DNA of 64,000 bases from Streptomyces sp. SLBN-31 (GTDB taxonomy: Bacteria > Actinomycetota > Actinomycetes > Streptomycetales > Streptomycetaceae), in NCBI RefSeq assembly GCF_006715395.1, contig NZ_VFNC01000002.1, positions 248,001 through 312,000 on the forward strand, in the 5' to 3' direction. Made by a program: the position numbers and the translations under genes. Below the pieces are notes generated by a model. It saw nothing but the letters and a program-made list of their open reading frames with translations, was not told the origin of the DNA and ran no database searches. Positions 44,938 through 53,304 of this stretch are shown here, in pieces. Position 1 is the stretch's first letter; each line of letters starts with the position of its first letter.

Positions 44938-45870
44938 ATGCAGCGCAGCGACGTCACGCGCGACGACGGCACCTGGGTAGGGCTGTCTCTTGATGTACAG
45001 GAACGCCACCAGCCGGGACTCTGCGTGTTCAGCGCCGGGCAGCGACTGCTGCTCAGTCGCCTGTCGCGGACTGTGCTGCTCGCCGTCGTCGACGAGCAGC
45101 TGCAGGGCGTGGACTTCTGGCGCACCGACGAGTACCGCTCCTTCGTTCCCCCGTTGCGTGCCGATCTGGCGCGTGCCCTGGCGGGCAGCCCGCCACGGTG
45201 GGCGCACCGCTTCGCGCAGTGCCTCATAGCGTCGCCGGACAGCCCGTTGCACGAGGGCCGGTGGCTGCTGTCGTGCGAGAGTCCGCTCCTTCGCTGGCGG
45301 CACGCCGAGACCTCACATGCCGAGTACTGGAGCTCGATGCTCGTCCAGGGCCATCCGGACGGGTACCTCGACTGGTTCTTCCATTCCTGTTCCTGGGAGA
45401 TCCTTCCGCTGCGGCCTATGCCCGATGTCGACGACAGCCGGGTCAAGGCCTATCGCAAGCAAGCTCGGGAAGGAACGCTCCCACCCGTCCTGTTGTGGTG
45501 GGTCAGTGGCCTGGATTGCCATCTGATCCTGGACGGTCACGCACGCCTCGCCGCGGCGATCGCCGAATCCGTCGAGCCTCCGCTGCTGCAGTTGCACCGC
45601 ACGGTGCCGCGCGACGACCTGAGCGCGCGGACCGATGAAGCCGTGCGCTTCTACGAGCGCGAGCTGGCGCGCTTCGCCGCTCTCCGAGCCGTCCACGGCC
45701 CCACCGTTCCGGACGGCGCCGCGACCGCCGGCCCACAACTCGTCCGCCTGCTGCACGACCTGAACACCGCAGAGCAGCCGACTTGGGCCTGGCCTCTGCC
45801 CGGCGGTGAGGAACAGTGGCATCGCATCGCACGCGAGGTGACGGACGGCCGGGACTGGCCCCAGATGTGA
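44938..45870 (+). CDS. Conserved hypothetical protein with ParB-like segment
   Basis: A 310-residue soluble protein from ATG 44938. The N-terminal ~100 residues are beta-rich and Trp-containing; mid-region YWSSMLVQGHPDGYLDWFFHSC. Residues ~190-220 read LPPVLLWWVSGLDCHLILDGHARLAAAIAES, which resembles the ParB/sulfiredoxin signature (LDGHxRLAA). No other domain. Function unknown. It converges on the kinase gene ending at 45897. Confidence 0.72.
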   Translation: MQRSDVTRDDGTWVGLSLDVQERHQPGLCVFSAGQRLLLSRLSRTVLLAVVDEQLQGVDFWRTDEYRSFVPPLRADLARALAGSPPRWAHRFAQCLIASPDSPLHEGRWLLSCESPLLRWRHAETSHAEYWSSMLVQGHPDGYLDWFFHSCSWEILPLRPMPDVDDSRVKAYRKQAREGTLPPVLLWWVSGLDCHLILDGHARLAAAIAESVEPPLLQLHRTVPRDDLSARTDEAVRFYERELARFAALRAVHGPTVPDGAATAGPQLVRLLHDLNTAEQPTWAWPLPGGEEQWHRIAREVTDGRDWPQM

Positions 45871-45896
45871 GTGCCGGCGGCGTATTCGCGGTCCGA

Positions 45897-47336
45897 CTAC
45901 CAGTGATGAGCTGTCCGAGTTCGGCTGCCGTCACGGGGCGGGCGGATGTCGGTGGCCGGCGTGCGGCGGCGTTGAGGTGCGGGGGCGGGCCGCAGTCGGA
46001 TGCGGGCGTCGAGGCCGGTGCCGGGGGCGGAGTGCAGGGTGATGGTGCCGCCGGAGGCGTCGACGAGGTGGCGGACAATGGGCAGGCCCAGTCCGGTCCC
46101 GTCGTGGTGGGCGTCGGAGGAGCGCCAGAACCGGTCGAAGGCGCGCTGCCGGTCGGCTTCGTTCAGGCCGGGGCCCTGGTCGATGATGTCGAGCTGGGTG
46201 CCGGGGGTGCGGTGGACGCTGATGGTCGTGCTCGGTGGGGAGACGCGCAGAGCGTTGGCGAGCAGGTTGTCGATGATCTGCTCCAGCGCACCAGGGATGG
46301 CCCACACATGGCCGACGGGCGCGCCGGTGAGGTCGACGGTCACGAACTGTTCCGCGGCGAGGGATTTCCACATGGCGGCCCGGTCGGCGAGGACGGCGTC
46401 GAGGTCGACGGGTTCGGGCGTGGTGGCGGCGTTCTCCAGCCGGGCGAGGGCAAGAAGGCCCTGAACCATGCGGCCGAGGCGTTCGACCTCGCCGACGGCC
46501 TCGTCGAGGCCGGCGTGGGCGCGCTCGTCGAGGTAGGGCTCGAAGTTCTCCAGCCGCAGTCGCAGTGCGGTCAGCGGGGTCTTCAGCTGGTGGGAGGCTT
46601 CGGAGGCGAACGCCTGCTGTGCTTTGAGGAGGTGCTGCAGGCGGGTGGCGGTGTGGGTGAATGAGGCGGTGAGGGCGCGCAGTTCGGGTGGTCCGGTGGT
46701 GGCGTCGGGCGGGTTGTCCAGATGTCCGTCGGCGAGCTGGGCGGTGGCGGCTTCCAGGGTGCGCAGGGGGCGGGTGATCCACCGGGCCAGGCTGAAGGCG
46801 ACCAGGGCGACAGCGGCGAGGATGCACGCTCCGGCCAGCGCGAGGGCACTCCAGACGCGGTGGACTCGGGTGGTGACCTGGTCCAGGGGGTAGGTCAGGC
46901 GCAGGGTGCCGCGGATGGTGGTGCCGGAGGCGCCGGGCATGGTGGCCGACAAGACGTCCGTGTCCTTGCCGTCGACGGTGGTGGTGACGGTCGGCCTATT
47001 GTTCAGGGCACGGGCGATGTCCGGCTGACCGGTCAGGCTGATACCGGTCCTGCCGAGAGGGTCGGAGTCGGCCAGGACGATCCCGTGCTTGTCGGTGACG
47101 ATGACGCGGCCGCCGTTGCGCTCGGCGTAGTCGCCGGCCACGTCGGGCAGCATGTCGAACTGGCCCTTCTCGATGTGCTCTTCGGTGATTTCGGCGAGCA
47201 TGGCAGCGTCACGTTCGACCCTCTGGGAGGCGCGGGAGGTCTCACCGCGGGCGTAGATGACGGCGAGCGGGATCTCCAGGACGGCCAGCACGAGCAGGGC
47301 CAGGAAGAGGTAGCTGAGCAGCAGGCGGCGGGTCAT
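45897..47336 (-). CDS. Histidine kinase (second OmpR-type pair)
   Basis: A 479-residue sensor kinase. TM1 in LLLSYLFLALLVLAVLEIPLAVIYA, a ~140-residue extracellular PAS-like sensor with VIVTDKHGIVLADS, TM2 near LALAGACILAAVALVAF, and HAMP. Phospho-acceptor His in ASHQLKTPLTALR, N box IIDNLLANALRV, G1 box DQGPGLNEADR, G2 GTGLGLPIVRHL. ATG 47336 overlaps the response-regulator stop. The C-terminus has an extended basic tail. Confidence 0.93.
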   Translation of the reverse strand: MTRRLLLSYLFLALLVLAVLEIPLAVIYARGETSRASQRVERDAAMLAEITEEHIEKGQFDMLPDVAGDYAERNGGRVIVTDKHGIVLADSDPLGRTGISLTGQPDIARALNNRPTVTTTVDGKDTDVLSATMPGASGTTIRGTLRLTYPLDQVTTRVHRVWSALALAGACILAAVALVAFSLARWITRPLRTLEAATAQLADGHLDNPPDATTGPPELRALTASFTHTATRLQHLLKAQQAFASEASHQLKTPLTALRLRLENFEPYLDERAHAGLDEAVGEVERLGRMVQGLLALARLENAATTPEPVDLDAVLADRAAMWKSLAAEQFVTVDLTGAPVGHVWAIPGALEQIIDNLLANALRVSPPSTTISVHRTPGTQLDIIDQGPGLNEADRQRAFDRFWRSSDAHHDGTGLGLPIVRHLVDASGGTITLHSAPGTGLDARIRLRPAPAPQRRRTPATDIRPPRDGSRTRTAHHW

Positions 47337-48064
47337 CCGGCCGCCTCGACGGTGTCGTTGTCCGGGCAGGTGAGGCGGAAACCGACCCCGCGGGCGGTGG
47401 TGATCCAGCCGGGGTCGCCGAGCTTGCGACGCAGTGCGGCGACGTGGGCGTCCAGGGTCTTGGTGGGACCGAAGAAGTGCGGGTCCCACACCGCGTCCAT
47501 GATCTGCTGGCGCGAGTACACCGTGCCGGGGTCCTCGGCGAGGTAGGCCAGCAAGTCGAACTCCCTGGGTGTCAGGGCCACTTGCTGCCCGCCGAGGTGG
47601 ACCTCGCGGGTGCGGCGGCTGATGGCCAGCGGCCCCAACGCCTGTGCGTCGGAGGCCGCCTGCCGGATCTCGGGCGCCTGTGCCGCTCCGTGCGGAGCGT
47701 ACGCCGGAGCCGCGGCGCGGCGCGTGACGGCGCGGATACGAGCGATCAGCTCCCTTACGCCGAAGGGCTTGGCGAGGTAGTCGTCCGCTCCCAGTTCGAG
47801 GCCGACGATCCGGTCGGCTTCCTCACCCCGTGCGGTGATCATGATGATGGGCACGGCGGACCGGGCGCGCAGGCTACGGCAGACGTCCAGACCGTCCATG
47901 TCCGGCAGACCGAGATCCAGCAGCACCAGGTCCGGTGCGGCGGTGGTGTCGGCGAGACCGGCGGCGCCGGTGCGGACGTGGTCCACGGTGAAGCCGTAGC
48001 GCCCGAGTCCTTCGGTGAGGGGTGCGGCGATTCGTTCGTCGTCTTCGATGAGGAGCAGGCGCAT
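47333..48064 (-). CDS. OmpR-family response regulator (second pair)
   Basis: A 243-residue regulator starting MRLLLIEDDERIAAP. Receiver: phospho-acceptor Asp in LVLLDLGLPDMDG, Thr in IMITARG, Lys in YLAKPFG. Winged helix: LTPREFDLLAYLAEDPGTVYSRQQIMDAVW and HVAALRRKLGD. There is an unusually long Ala/Pro-rich linker between the domains. It is followed by its kinase (4-nt overlap) and preceded by a PepSY lipoprotein gene 89 nt upstream. Confidence 0.94.
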   Translation of the reverse strand: MRLLLIEDDERIAAPLTEGLGRYGFTVDHVRTGAAGLADTTAAPDLVLLDLGLPDMDGLDVCRSLRARSAVPIIMITARGEEADRIVGLELGADDYLAKPFGVRELIARIRAVTRRAAAPAYAPHGAAQAPEIRQAASDAQALGPLAISRRTREVHLGGQQVALTPREFDLLAYLAEDPGTVYSRQQIMDAVWDPHFFGPTKTLDAHVAALRRKLGDPGWITTARGVGFRLTCPDNDTVEAAG

Positions 48065-48153
48065 GGTGCCAGGCTCGCACAGCTGTACAAGGGGAGTTGG
48101 TGGGTTCAAGGAAAGCCGCCCGGCACCGTCGGGAGCGGTTCGGTCCGCCGCCG

Positions 48154-48561
48154 TCAGCCGGCGTCCTCGGTCTCCTCGGTGCCCTCCTTCTTGGTGTCGG
48201 TGACCGTGAAGGACTTGTCGAGGTAGACCTCGATCGAGGTGCCGTCCGACTGCTTGACCTCGACCGCGTACATGCCGGGCTTCTCCGCGTCCTCCTCGGA
48301 CTTCACCACCGTGCCCGGGTACTTGGCGAGCGCGGCGGCTTCGGCCTTCTGCTTGGTGTCCCCGGTCAGCGGCGGCTCCTTCTTGTCGTCGGCGTCGCCG
48401 CCTGCCGCGCCCTCCTCGGCGCCGCCTGCGCTCTGGGCCGACTGCTGGGTGTCCGCGGCCTTTGAGCTGTCCGAGCCCTCGGACCCTCCACAGGCGACCA
48501 GCGAGAACATCAGCACGGCGGCGGGAGCGGCGAGCAGGGCACGGCGGGGCAGAACACGCAT
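48154..48561 (-). CDS. PepSY-like lipoprotein
   Basis: A 135-residue lipoprotein. Signal peptide with lipobox LVAC (Cys24), a Gly/Ser/Ala-rich linker, then a PepSY-like C-terminal domain (AEAAALAKYPGTVVKSEEDAEKPGMYAVEV, IEVYLDKSFTVTDT). It is placed upstream of a response regulator/kinase pair, a common arrangement in which PepSY proteins are regulon members or modulators of the kinase. Same-strand operon likely. Confidence 0.88.
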   Translation of the reverse strand: MRVLPRRALLAAPAAVLMFSLVACGGSEGSDSSKAADTQQSAQSAGGAEEGAAGGDADDKKEPPLTGDTKQKAEAAALAKYPGTVVKSEEDAEKPGMYAVEVKQSDGTSIEVYLDKSFTVTDTKKEGTEETEDAG

Positions 48562-48739
48562 CGGAAGGTCTCCAAACGCTGGGCGTCACTTGCGAGTTCG
48601 GAGGCCTCGTCACCGGGCCTCCGGGGGATGTCGACGACCCTAGGAACCCCCTGTCGAGAGGCAGCCCAGCAGACGGAGAGGGAGAGACCAGCAGATTGCC
48701 AATGTTCCGCCACGCTGCACAGTGGCGGCGCCGACGCCG

Positions 48740-49285
48740 TCACGCCCCCACTGTGTCCGTCGCGAAGACGCCCCCCTCCCCCGACAGCGCCATCCGCTCC
48801 ACCCGGTGCCCCTGGGCGAGGCCACCCGCGTCGACGAAGGTGAACGGGGTGGACCCGCACAGTCGTAGGAACGTCTCCTTCGCGGCGTCGTCGTCCGAGA
48901 CCACACGGATGACCGGGGCCATGGAGTCGGGTCCCCCGTCGAACGTCTCCCACCACACGTTCTTGAACGCGCCCACCACGCGGGCCTCGGGGAACGCCCT
49001 CGCGAGGTCCTGCGCGCCGCCCGCCGCCCAGGGCCCCACGAAGTCGAGGTGGCCGCCGGTGAACGGGTTGGTGATGTCCACCAGGATCTTCCCGCGCAGC
49101 CCGGGCCGCCAGGGCCTGAGCCGCTGTACCGCGCCCTGCACCCCGAGCACGGCGGGGATCACCACGGCCGACTCCGCGACGACCTCCCTGTCCTGCCCGA
49201 TCCGCACCTCGTGGCCGGCCCGGCCGAACATCGTCGCGAGCGCGTCGGCGATGCCGCCCGTGCCCAGTACACCGATCGTCGTCAT
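48740..49285 (-). CDS. Rossmann NAD(P)-binding reductase, F420-reductase-like
   Basis: A 181-residue protein beginning MTTIGVLGTGGIADALATMF, with the dinucleotide motif GxGGIA. It has VVIPAVLGVQGAV, a strand ILVDITNPFTGG and VVGAFKNVWWETFDGGP, all typical of the NADPH:F420 oxidoreductase-like group. ATG 49285 follows GGGGGAGAG. It is the last gene of the candidate cluster operon, 31 nt after ketosynthase 1. It could reduce a keto or imine intermediate. Confidence 0.75.
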   Translation of the reverse strand: MTTIGVLGTGGIADALATMFGRAGHEVRIGQDREVVAESAVVIPAVLGVQGAVQRLRPWRPGLRGKILVDITNPFTGGHLDFVGPWAAGGAQDLARAFPEARVVGAFKNVWWETFDGGPDSMAPVIRVVSDDDAAKETFLRLCGSTPFTFVDAGGLAQGHRVERMALSGEGGVFATDTVGA

Positions 49286-49316
49286 GCTGTTGCTCTCCCC
49301 CGTTGTCACCGCTGTG

Positions 49317-50537
49317 TCATGCCGTGCGTGTCAGCACCAGGCTGACGTTGTGCCCCCCGAATCCGAAGGAGTTGGCGAGGGCCGCGTCCAGGTCGACCGT
49401 GCGGTTGTGCCCGGCGACCACGTCCAGCCCGACGCGCGGATCGGGCTCGTCCAGGTTGAGGGTGGCCGGAACCACTCCGTGGTGCACTGCCAGGAGCGCG
49501 GACATCGCCCCGAACGCCCCCGAGGCGCCGAGCATGTGACCGGTCATCGACTTCGTCGCCGTCACCGCCGGGTGCACGCCGATCGCCTTCGCCACCGCCT
49601 CGGCCTCGGCGAGGTCACCGCCGGGGGTGGAGGTGGCGTGCGCGTGCACATGACCGATGTCGTCCGGTTCCAGGTCCGCGTCCCGCAGTGCCGCCCGCAT
49701 CGCCAGCACCTGGCCCTCGCTGTCGGACGCGGATATGTGCCGGGCGCTGGAGTTGACGGCCGCGCCCGCCAGCGCGCCGTAGACGCGGGCCCCTCGGGCC
49801 CGGGCGAACCCGGCCCGTTCCAGGACCACGACCGCGGCACCCTCGGCCATGACGAAGCCCGAACGGTTGGCGTCGAAGGGCCGGGAGACCGTCGCCGGAT
49901 CGCCGCCCTGCTGGGACAGCGCCTTCATCTGCGTGAACGCCGCCACCAGGAACGGGTGCAGGCACGCCTCGGTGCCGCCGGCCACCACCACGTCGGCTCG
50001 GCCCAGCCTGATCAGGTCCAGCCCCAGGGCGAGCGACTCGGCGCCCGCGGCGCAGGCGCTGACCGGCGCGCGCGCCCCGGCCCGCGCACCCAGGTCCATG
50101 CTGACCCAGGCGGCCGGTCCGTTCGGCATCAGCATCGGCACCGCGTACGAGGACAGCTTCCGCGTCCCCGACCGCTCGTACAGGTCGTCCTGCCCGAGGG
50201 CGCTCAACACGCCGCCGATGCCGGTGCCGACGACCACCGCCAACCGTTCGGGTTCCACGGAGGGCTCCCCCGCGTCCCGGAACGCCTCGCGGGCGGCCGC
50301 CACCGCCAGTTGCTCGCCCCGGTCGAGTTTGCGGGCGTGCACCCGGCCGAGCACCTCCACCGGGTCGGCGGTCACCGTCCCCGCGATCCGCACGGGAGGG
50401 TCCTCCGGCCAGTCCGCCGGCAGGTGTCGTATGCCCGAGCGCTGGTCGAGCAGGCCCTGCCACGACTCGGCCGCGCTCCCGCCCAGTGGTGTCAGGGCGC
50501 CCAGCCCGGTCACGAGCACCCCCTCGTCCCGGCTCAT
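49317..50537 (-). CDS. Ketosynthase 1, FabF-like (KAS II)
   Basis: A 406-residue ketosynthase of FabF type with all three catalytic residues: Cys162 (VSACAAGAES), His300 (HAHATSTPGGD) and His334 (SMTGHMLGASGA). GFGGHNVSLVL ends the fold. Condenses an acyl-Cys with a malonyl-ACP. It is the discrete (type II) form, so the partner ACP is probably the one at 57298-57597. Separated by 112 nt from purU; the other genes upstream are tighter. Confidence 0.93.
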   Translation of the reverse strand: MSRDEGVLVTGLGALTPLGGSAAESWQGLLDQRSGIRHLPADWPEDPPVRIAGTVTADPVEVLGRVHARKLDRGEQLAVAAAREAFRDAGEPSVEPERLAVVVGTGIGGVLSALGQDDLYERSGTRKLSSYAVPMLMPNGPAAWVSMDLGARAGARAPVSACAAGAESLALGLDLIRLGRADVVVAGGTEACLHPFLVAAFTQMKALSQQGGDPATVSRPFDANRSGFVMAEGAAVVVLERAGFARARGARVYGALAGAAVNSSARHISASDSEGQVLAMRAALRDADLEPDDIGHVHAHATSTPGGDLAEAEAVAKAIGVHPAVTATKSMTGHMLGASGAFGAMSALLAVHHGVVPATLNLDEPDPRVGLDVVAGHNRTVDLDAALANSFGFGGHNVSLVLTRTA

Positions 50538-50649
50538 CCGCTGTTCCTTCCCGTGTCTGCCTGTTTCCGGCGGGCGGCAGGTCCGCCCGCACCACCTGCG
50601 CGCGCCTGTCCTGCCCGCCCGTGCCCGGCCGCGTCCGTCGCCGTGTCGT

Positions 50650-51558
50650 TCACGCGAAGACGATCGTGTGGTTGCCGTGCCGGATCACTCGGTCCTCGCT
50701 GTGCCACTGCACCGCGCGGGTGAGCACCGCCCTTTCCACGTCCGCGCCGCGCCGCTGGAGGTCGGCAGCGGTGTCGGCATGGCTCACCCGGACCACGTCC
50801 TGCTCGATGATCGGGCCCTCGTCCAGGCGTTCCGTCACGTAGTGGGCGGTGGCGCCGACCAGTTTCACACCGCGTTCCTTGGCCCTGGTGTAGGGGCCCG
50901 CGCCGATGAACGCGGGCAGGAACGAGTGGTGGATGTTGATGATCGGCACTCCGACCCGCTCGATGAACTCCGCCGACAGGATCTGCATGTAGCGGGCCAG
51001 CACCACGAAGTCGACGTTGCCCTCGAGCAGTCGCAGGTGCTCGGCCTCCGCGGCGGACTTGTCCGGTCCCGCGGAGGGGACGTGGAAGAACGGTATTCCG
51101 AAGGAGCGGACCTCCTCCGCGGTGTCCGGATGGTTCGAGATCACCATGGCGACGGTCACCGGCAGCTGTCCGCGCCGGTGCCGCCACAGCAGGTCCAGCA
51201 GACAGTGGTCGGACTTCGAGGCGAAGACGGCCACCCGCTTCGGTACCGACAGATCCCGCAGCGTGAAGTCCAGCTCGAAGCCTCCGGCGAGCCGTCTGCG
51301 CAGGTCCTCCTCCACCGCGGGCAGCGCGGCCCGCAGGTGGTCGAGACCGAACACCGTGCGCTGGAAGAACGCCCCGCCCTGCGGATTGTCCGAGTACTGG
51401 TCGAGGGAGACGATGTTCGCCCCGTGCTCGCCCAGCACCGATCCGACGGCCGCGACGATGCCCGGACGGTCCTTGCCCCGGACCACGAGGGACGCGTGCC
51501 CGTGGCCGGTGCGGGACACCCGGGCGGGCGCGGCGGCCGTCTCGACAGCGAGCGACAT
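50650..51558 (-). CDS. purU: Formyltetrahydrofolate deformylase
   Basis: A 302-residue PurU. The N-terminal ACT domain (LVVRGKDRPGIVAAVGSVLGEHGANIVSLDQYSD) is followed by a formyltransferase-fold domain with VAVFASKSDHCLLDLLWRH, catalytic Asn-His in IINIHHSFLPAF and Asp in ERLDEGPII. It hydrolyses 10-formyl-THF to formate and THF. Unusual as a neighbour of ketosynthases and an NRPS; whether it is a true deformylase here or a formyl donor enzyme is unknown. The start lies 1 nt after the stop of ketosynthase 2. Confidence 0.9.
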   Translation of the reverse strand: MSLAVETAAAPARVSRTGHGHASLVVRGKDRPGIVAAVGSVLGEHGANIVSLDQYSDNPQGGAFFQRTVFGLDHLRAALPAVEEDLRRRLAGGFELDFTLRDLSVPKRVAVFASKSDHCLLDLLWRHRRGQLPVTVAMVISNHPDTAEEVRSFGIPFFHVPSAGPDKSAAEAEHLRLLEGNVDFVVLARYMQILSAEFIERVGVPIINIHHSFLPAFIGAGPYTRAKERGVKLVGATAHYVTERLDEGPIIEQDVVRVSHADTAADLQRRGADVERAVLTRAVQWHSEDRVIRHGNHTIVFA

Positions 51559-51559
51559 G

Positions 51560-52855
51560 TCAGATTCCCGTCCCGGAGAGGGATTCGGGGGTGGTGACGC
51601 CGCGGAACGTCAGCGCCACGTTGTGACCGCCGAATCCGGCGGAGTTCTTCACCGCGACGATCTGGTCGTCCCCCAGCTTCAGCGAGGCCCCGTGCACCAC
51701 GTCGACGGAGAGATCGTCGTCGAGGCGGGTGAAGTTGCGGGTGGGCGGCACCAGTCCGTGGTGCAGGGCGAGGATCGTGGTGATGGACTCGATGGCGCCC
51801 GCGGCCCCGAGGCTGTGCCCGGTCATCGACTTGTTCGCGGTGAGGGCGGGGCCCTGCCCGGCGTCGCCGAACACGGTCCGCACCGCGCGTGCCTCGGCGG
51901 CGTCACCGGGCAGGGTCGCCGTGCCGTTGGCGTTGAAGTGCGTGACGTCGGCGGGGGTGACGCCCGCGTCCTTCAGAGAGGCCCGGATCGCCGCCACCGA
52001 ACCGGTCCCGTTCGGTTCCGGCTGCACCATGTGGTACGCGTCCGAGGAGATTCCCACCCCGGCGAGCTCCGCGTAGATCCGGGCGCCGCGCTCACGGGCA
52101 TGCCGCTCGGACTCCAGTACGAGGATGCCGGCGCCCTCGCCGAGAACCATGCCGTCGCGCTGCGCGTCGTAGGGCCGGCACGCCGAGGCGGGGTCGTCGA
52201 TGCGCTGGGACAGCGCGCGCATCGCCGCGAACGAGGACAGCACCATGGGATGCAGGGGAGCCTCGGCGCCGCCCGCGACGACGACGTCCGCTTCCCCGCT
52301 GCGGATCAGCTCGGCCGCCGTCACCAGTGCCTGGGTGCCCGACGAGCAGGCGTTGACCGTGGCGTGCACGCCGAAACGGGCGTTGACCAGCAGGGCGACG
52401 GCCGCGGCGGAGCCGTTGCCCATGGCCATCGGCACGGTCATCGGCGGCACCCGCCGCCAGCCGCGGGTCTTCAGGGCCTCCCAGCCGTCGATGATGGCGG
52501 TCATGTCGCCGAGCGCGGCCGAGACGGCCACGGCCACCCGGTGCGGGACGACGGCCGCCCCGTCGAGTCCGGCGTCGGCCCAGGCCTCGGTGGCGGCCGT
52601 CACGGCGAGTTGGGCGGAACGGCTCAGCCGCCGGCGCTGCTGGTGTTCCAGGCGCAGCCCGGGTTCCACCTTGACGCGGCCGCCCAGCACGGGCGGCATG
52701 TCCTGCGCCCAGGGCTCTCCTTCCAGCAGCGCTATGCCGCTGTCGCCGCGCAGCATCGCGTCCCAGGTGTCGGCGACGTCACCGCCGAGCGGTGTGGTCT
52801 CCCCCAGGCCGGTGACGACGACCTTGGGTGTGTTGTCCTGCTGACGGGTGTTCAT
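51560..52855 (-). CDS. Ketosynthase 2 with altered catalytic triad
   Basis: A 431-residue FabF/KAS-like protein: catalytic Cys170 in VNACSSGTQA and His347 in SMTGHSLGAAGA are present. The residue that is His in HxHGTxT reads Asn310 (HFNANGTATLPGD). The rest of the fold, including GFGGHNVALTF, is normal. In trans-AT PKS, loss of this His marks non-elongating KS domains; in discrete KASs its meaning is less clear. It may transfer or hold the acyl chain rather than extend it. It overlaps the SRPBCC gene by 4 nt. Confidence 0.9.
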   Translation of the reverse strand: MNTRQQDNTPKVVVTGLGETTPLGGDVADTWDAMLRGDSGIALLEGEPWAQDMPPVLGGRVKVEPGLRLEHQQRRRLSRSAQLAVTAATEAWADAGLDGAAVVPHRVAVAVSAALGDMTAIIDGWEALKTRGWRRVPPMTVPMAMGNGSAAAVALLVNARFGVHATVNACSSGTQALVTAAELIRSGEADVVVAGGAEAPLHPMVLSSFAAMRALSQRIDDPASACRPYDAQRDGMVLGEGAGILVLESERHARERGARIYAELAGVGISSDAYHMVQPEPNGTGSVAAIRASLKDAGVTPADVTHFNANGTATLPGDAAEARAVRTVFGDAGQGPALTANKSMTGHSLGAAGAIESITTILALHHGLVPPTRNFTRLDDDLSVDVVHGASLKLGDDQIVAVKNSAGFGGHNVALTFRGVTTPESLSGTGI

Positions 52856-53304
52856 CGGTTTCGTGCCTCCTGGCCGAGCGATGCTGCGAGCTTCGCGGAA
52901 TCCTTCTTGACCGAGTTGACGAGGACCTTCCTGAGCAGGGACTTCGGCATGATTCCGAAGTAGTCCCCGGGCTCCACCTCGAACGTCCAGTGCACGGTGG
53001 TGGTGCCGTCGGTGTTCTCGGCGTAGTCGTAGGTGCCGACGTAGCCGAACGGCCCGTCGAGGGTGTGGAACGTCGAGCGTCGGCCCGGCACGAACTCGTC
53101 GATCTCGACGGTGAACTCCATGCGCTTGCCGATCAGCTGGAAGGTGATCTCGTAACGGCCGCCGGGCCGCGGCTCACCGTTGAGCAGCTTCACGTCGACG
53201 CACGCCGCCTGCCACACGGGGTCCTGCGCCGGGTCGGAGATCAGCTCGAAAGCCTCTTTGGGGGTGACGGGCAGGTGGAACGCGTACTCAGCGGTGACCG
53301 TCAC
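52852..53304 (-). CDS. SRPBCC-fold protein (START-like)
   Basis: A 150-residue protein with START/polyketide-cyclase fold: FHLPVTPKEAFELISDPAQDPVW, FVPGRRSTFHTLDGPFGYVGTYDY and the C-terminal helix SLLRKVLVNSVKKDSAKLAASL. In polyketide clusters such proteins bind a hydrophobic intermediate and steer cyclisation or folding. No catalytic residue can be assigned. It is between the NRPS gene (17-nt overlap) and ketosynthase 2 (4-nt overlap). Confidence 0.82.
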   Translation of the reverse strand: MTVTAEYAFHLPVTPKEAFELISDPAQDPVWQAACVDVKLLNGEPRPGGRYEITFQLIGKRMEFTVEIDEFVPGRRSTFHTLDGPFGYVGTYDYAENTDGTTTVHWTFEVEPGDYFGIMPKSLLRKVLVNSVKKDSAKLAASLGQEARNR

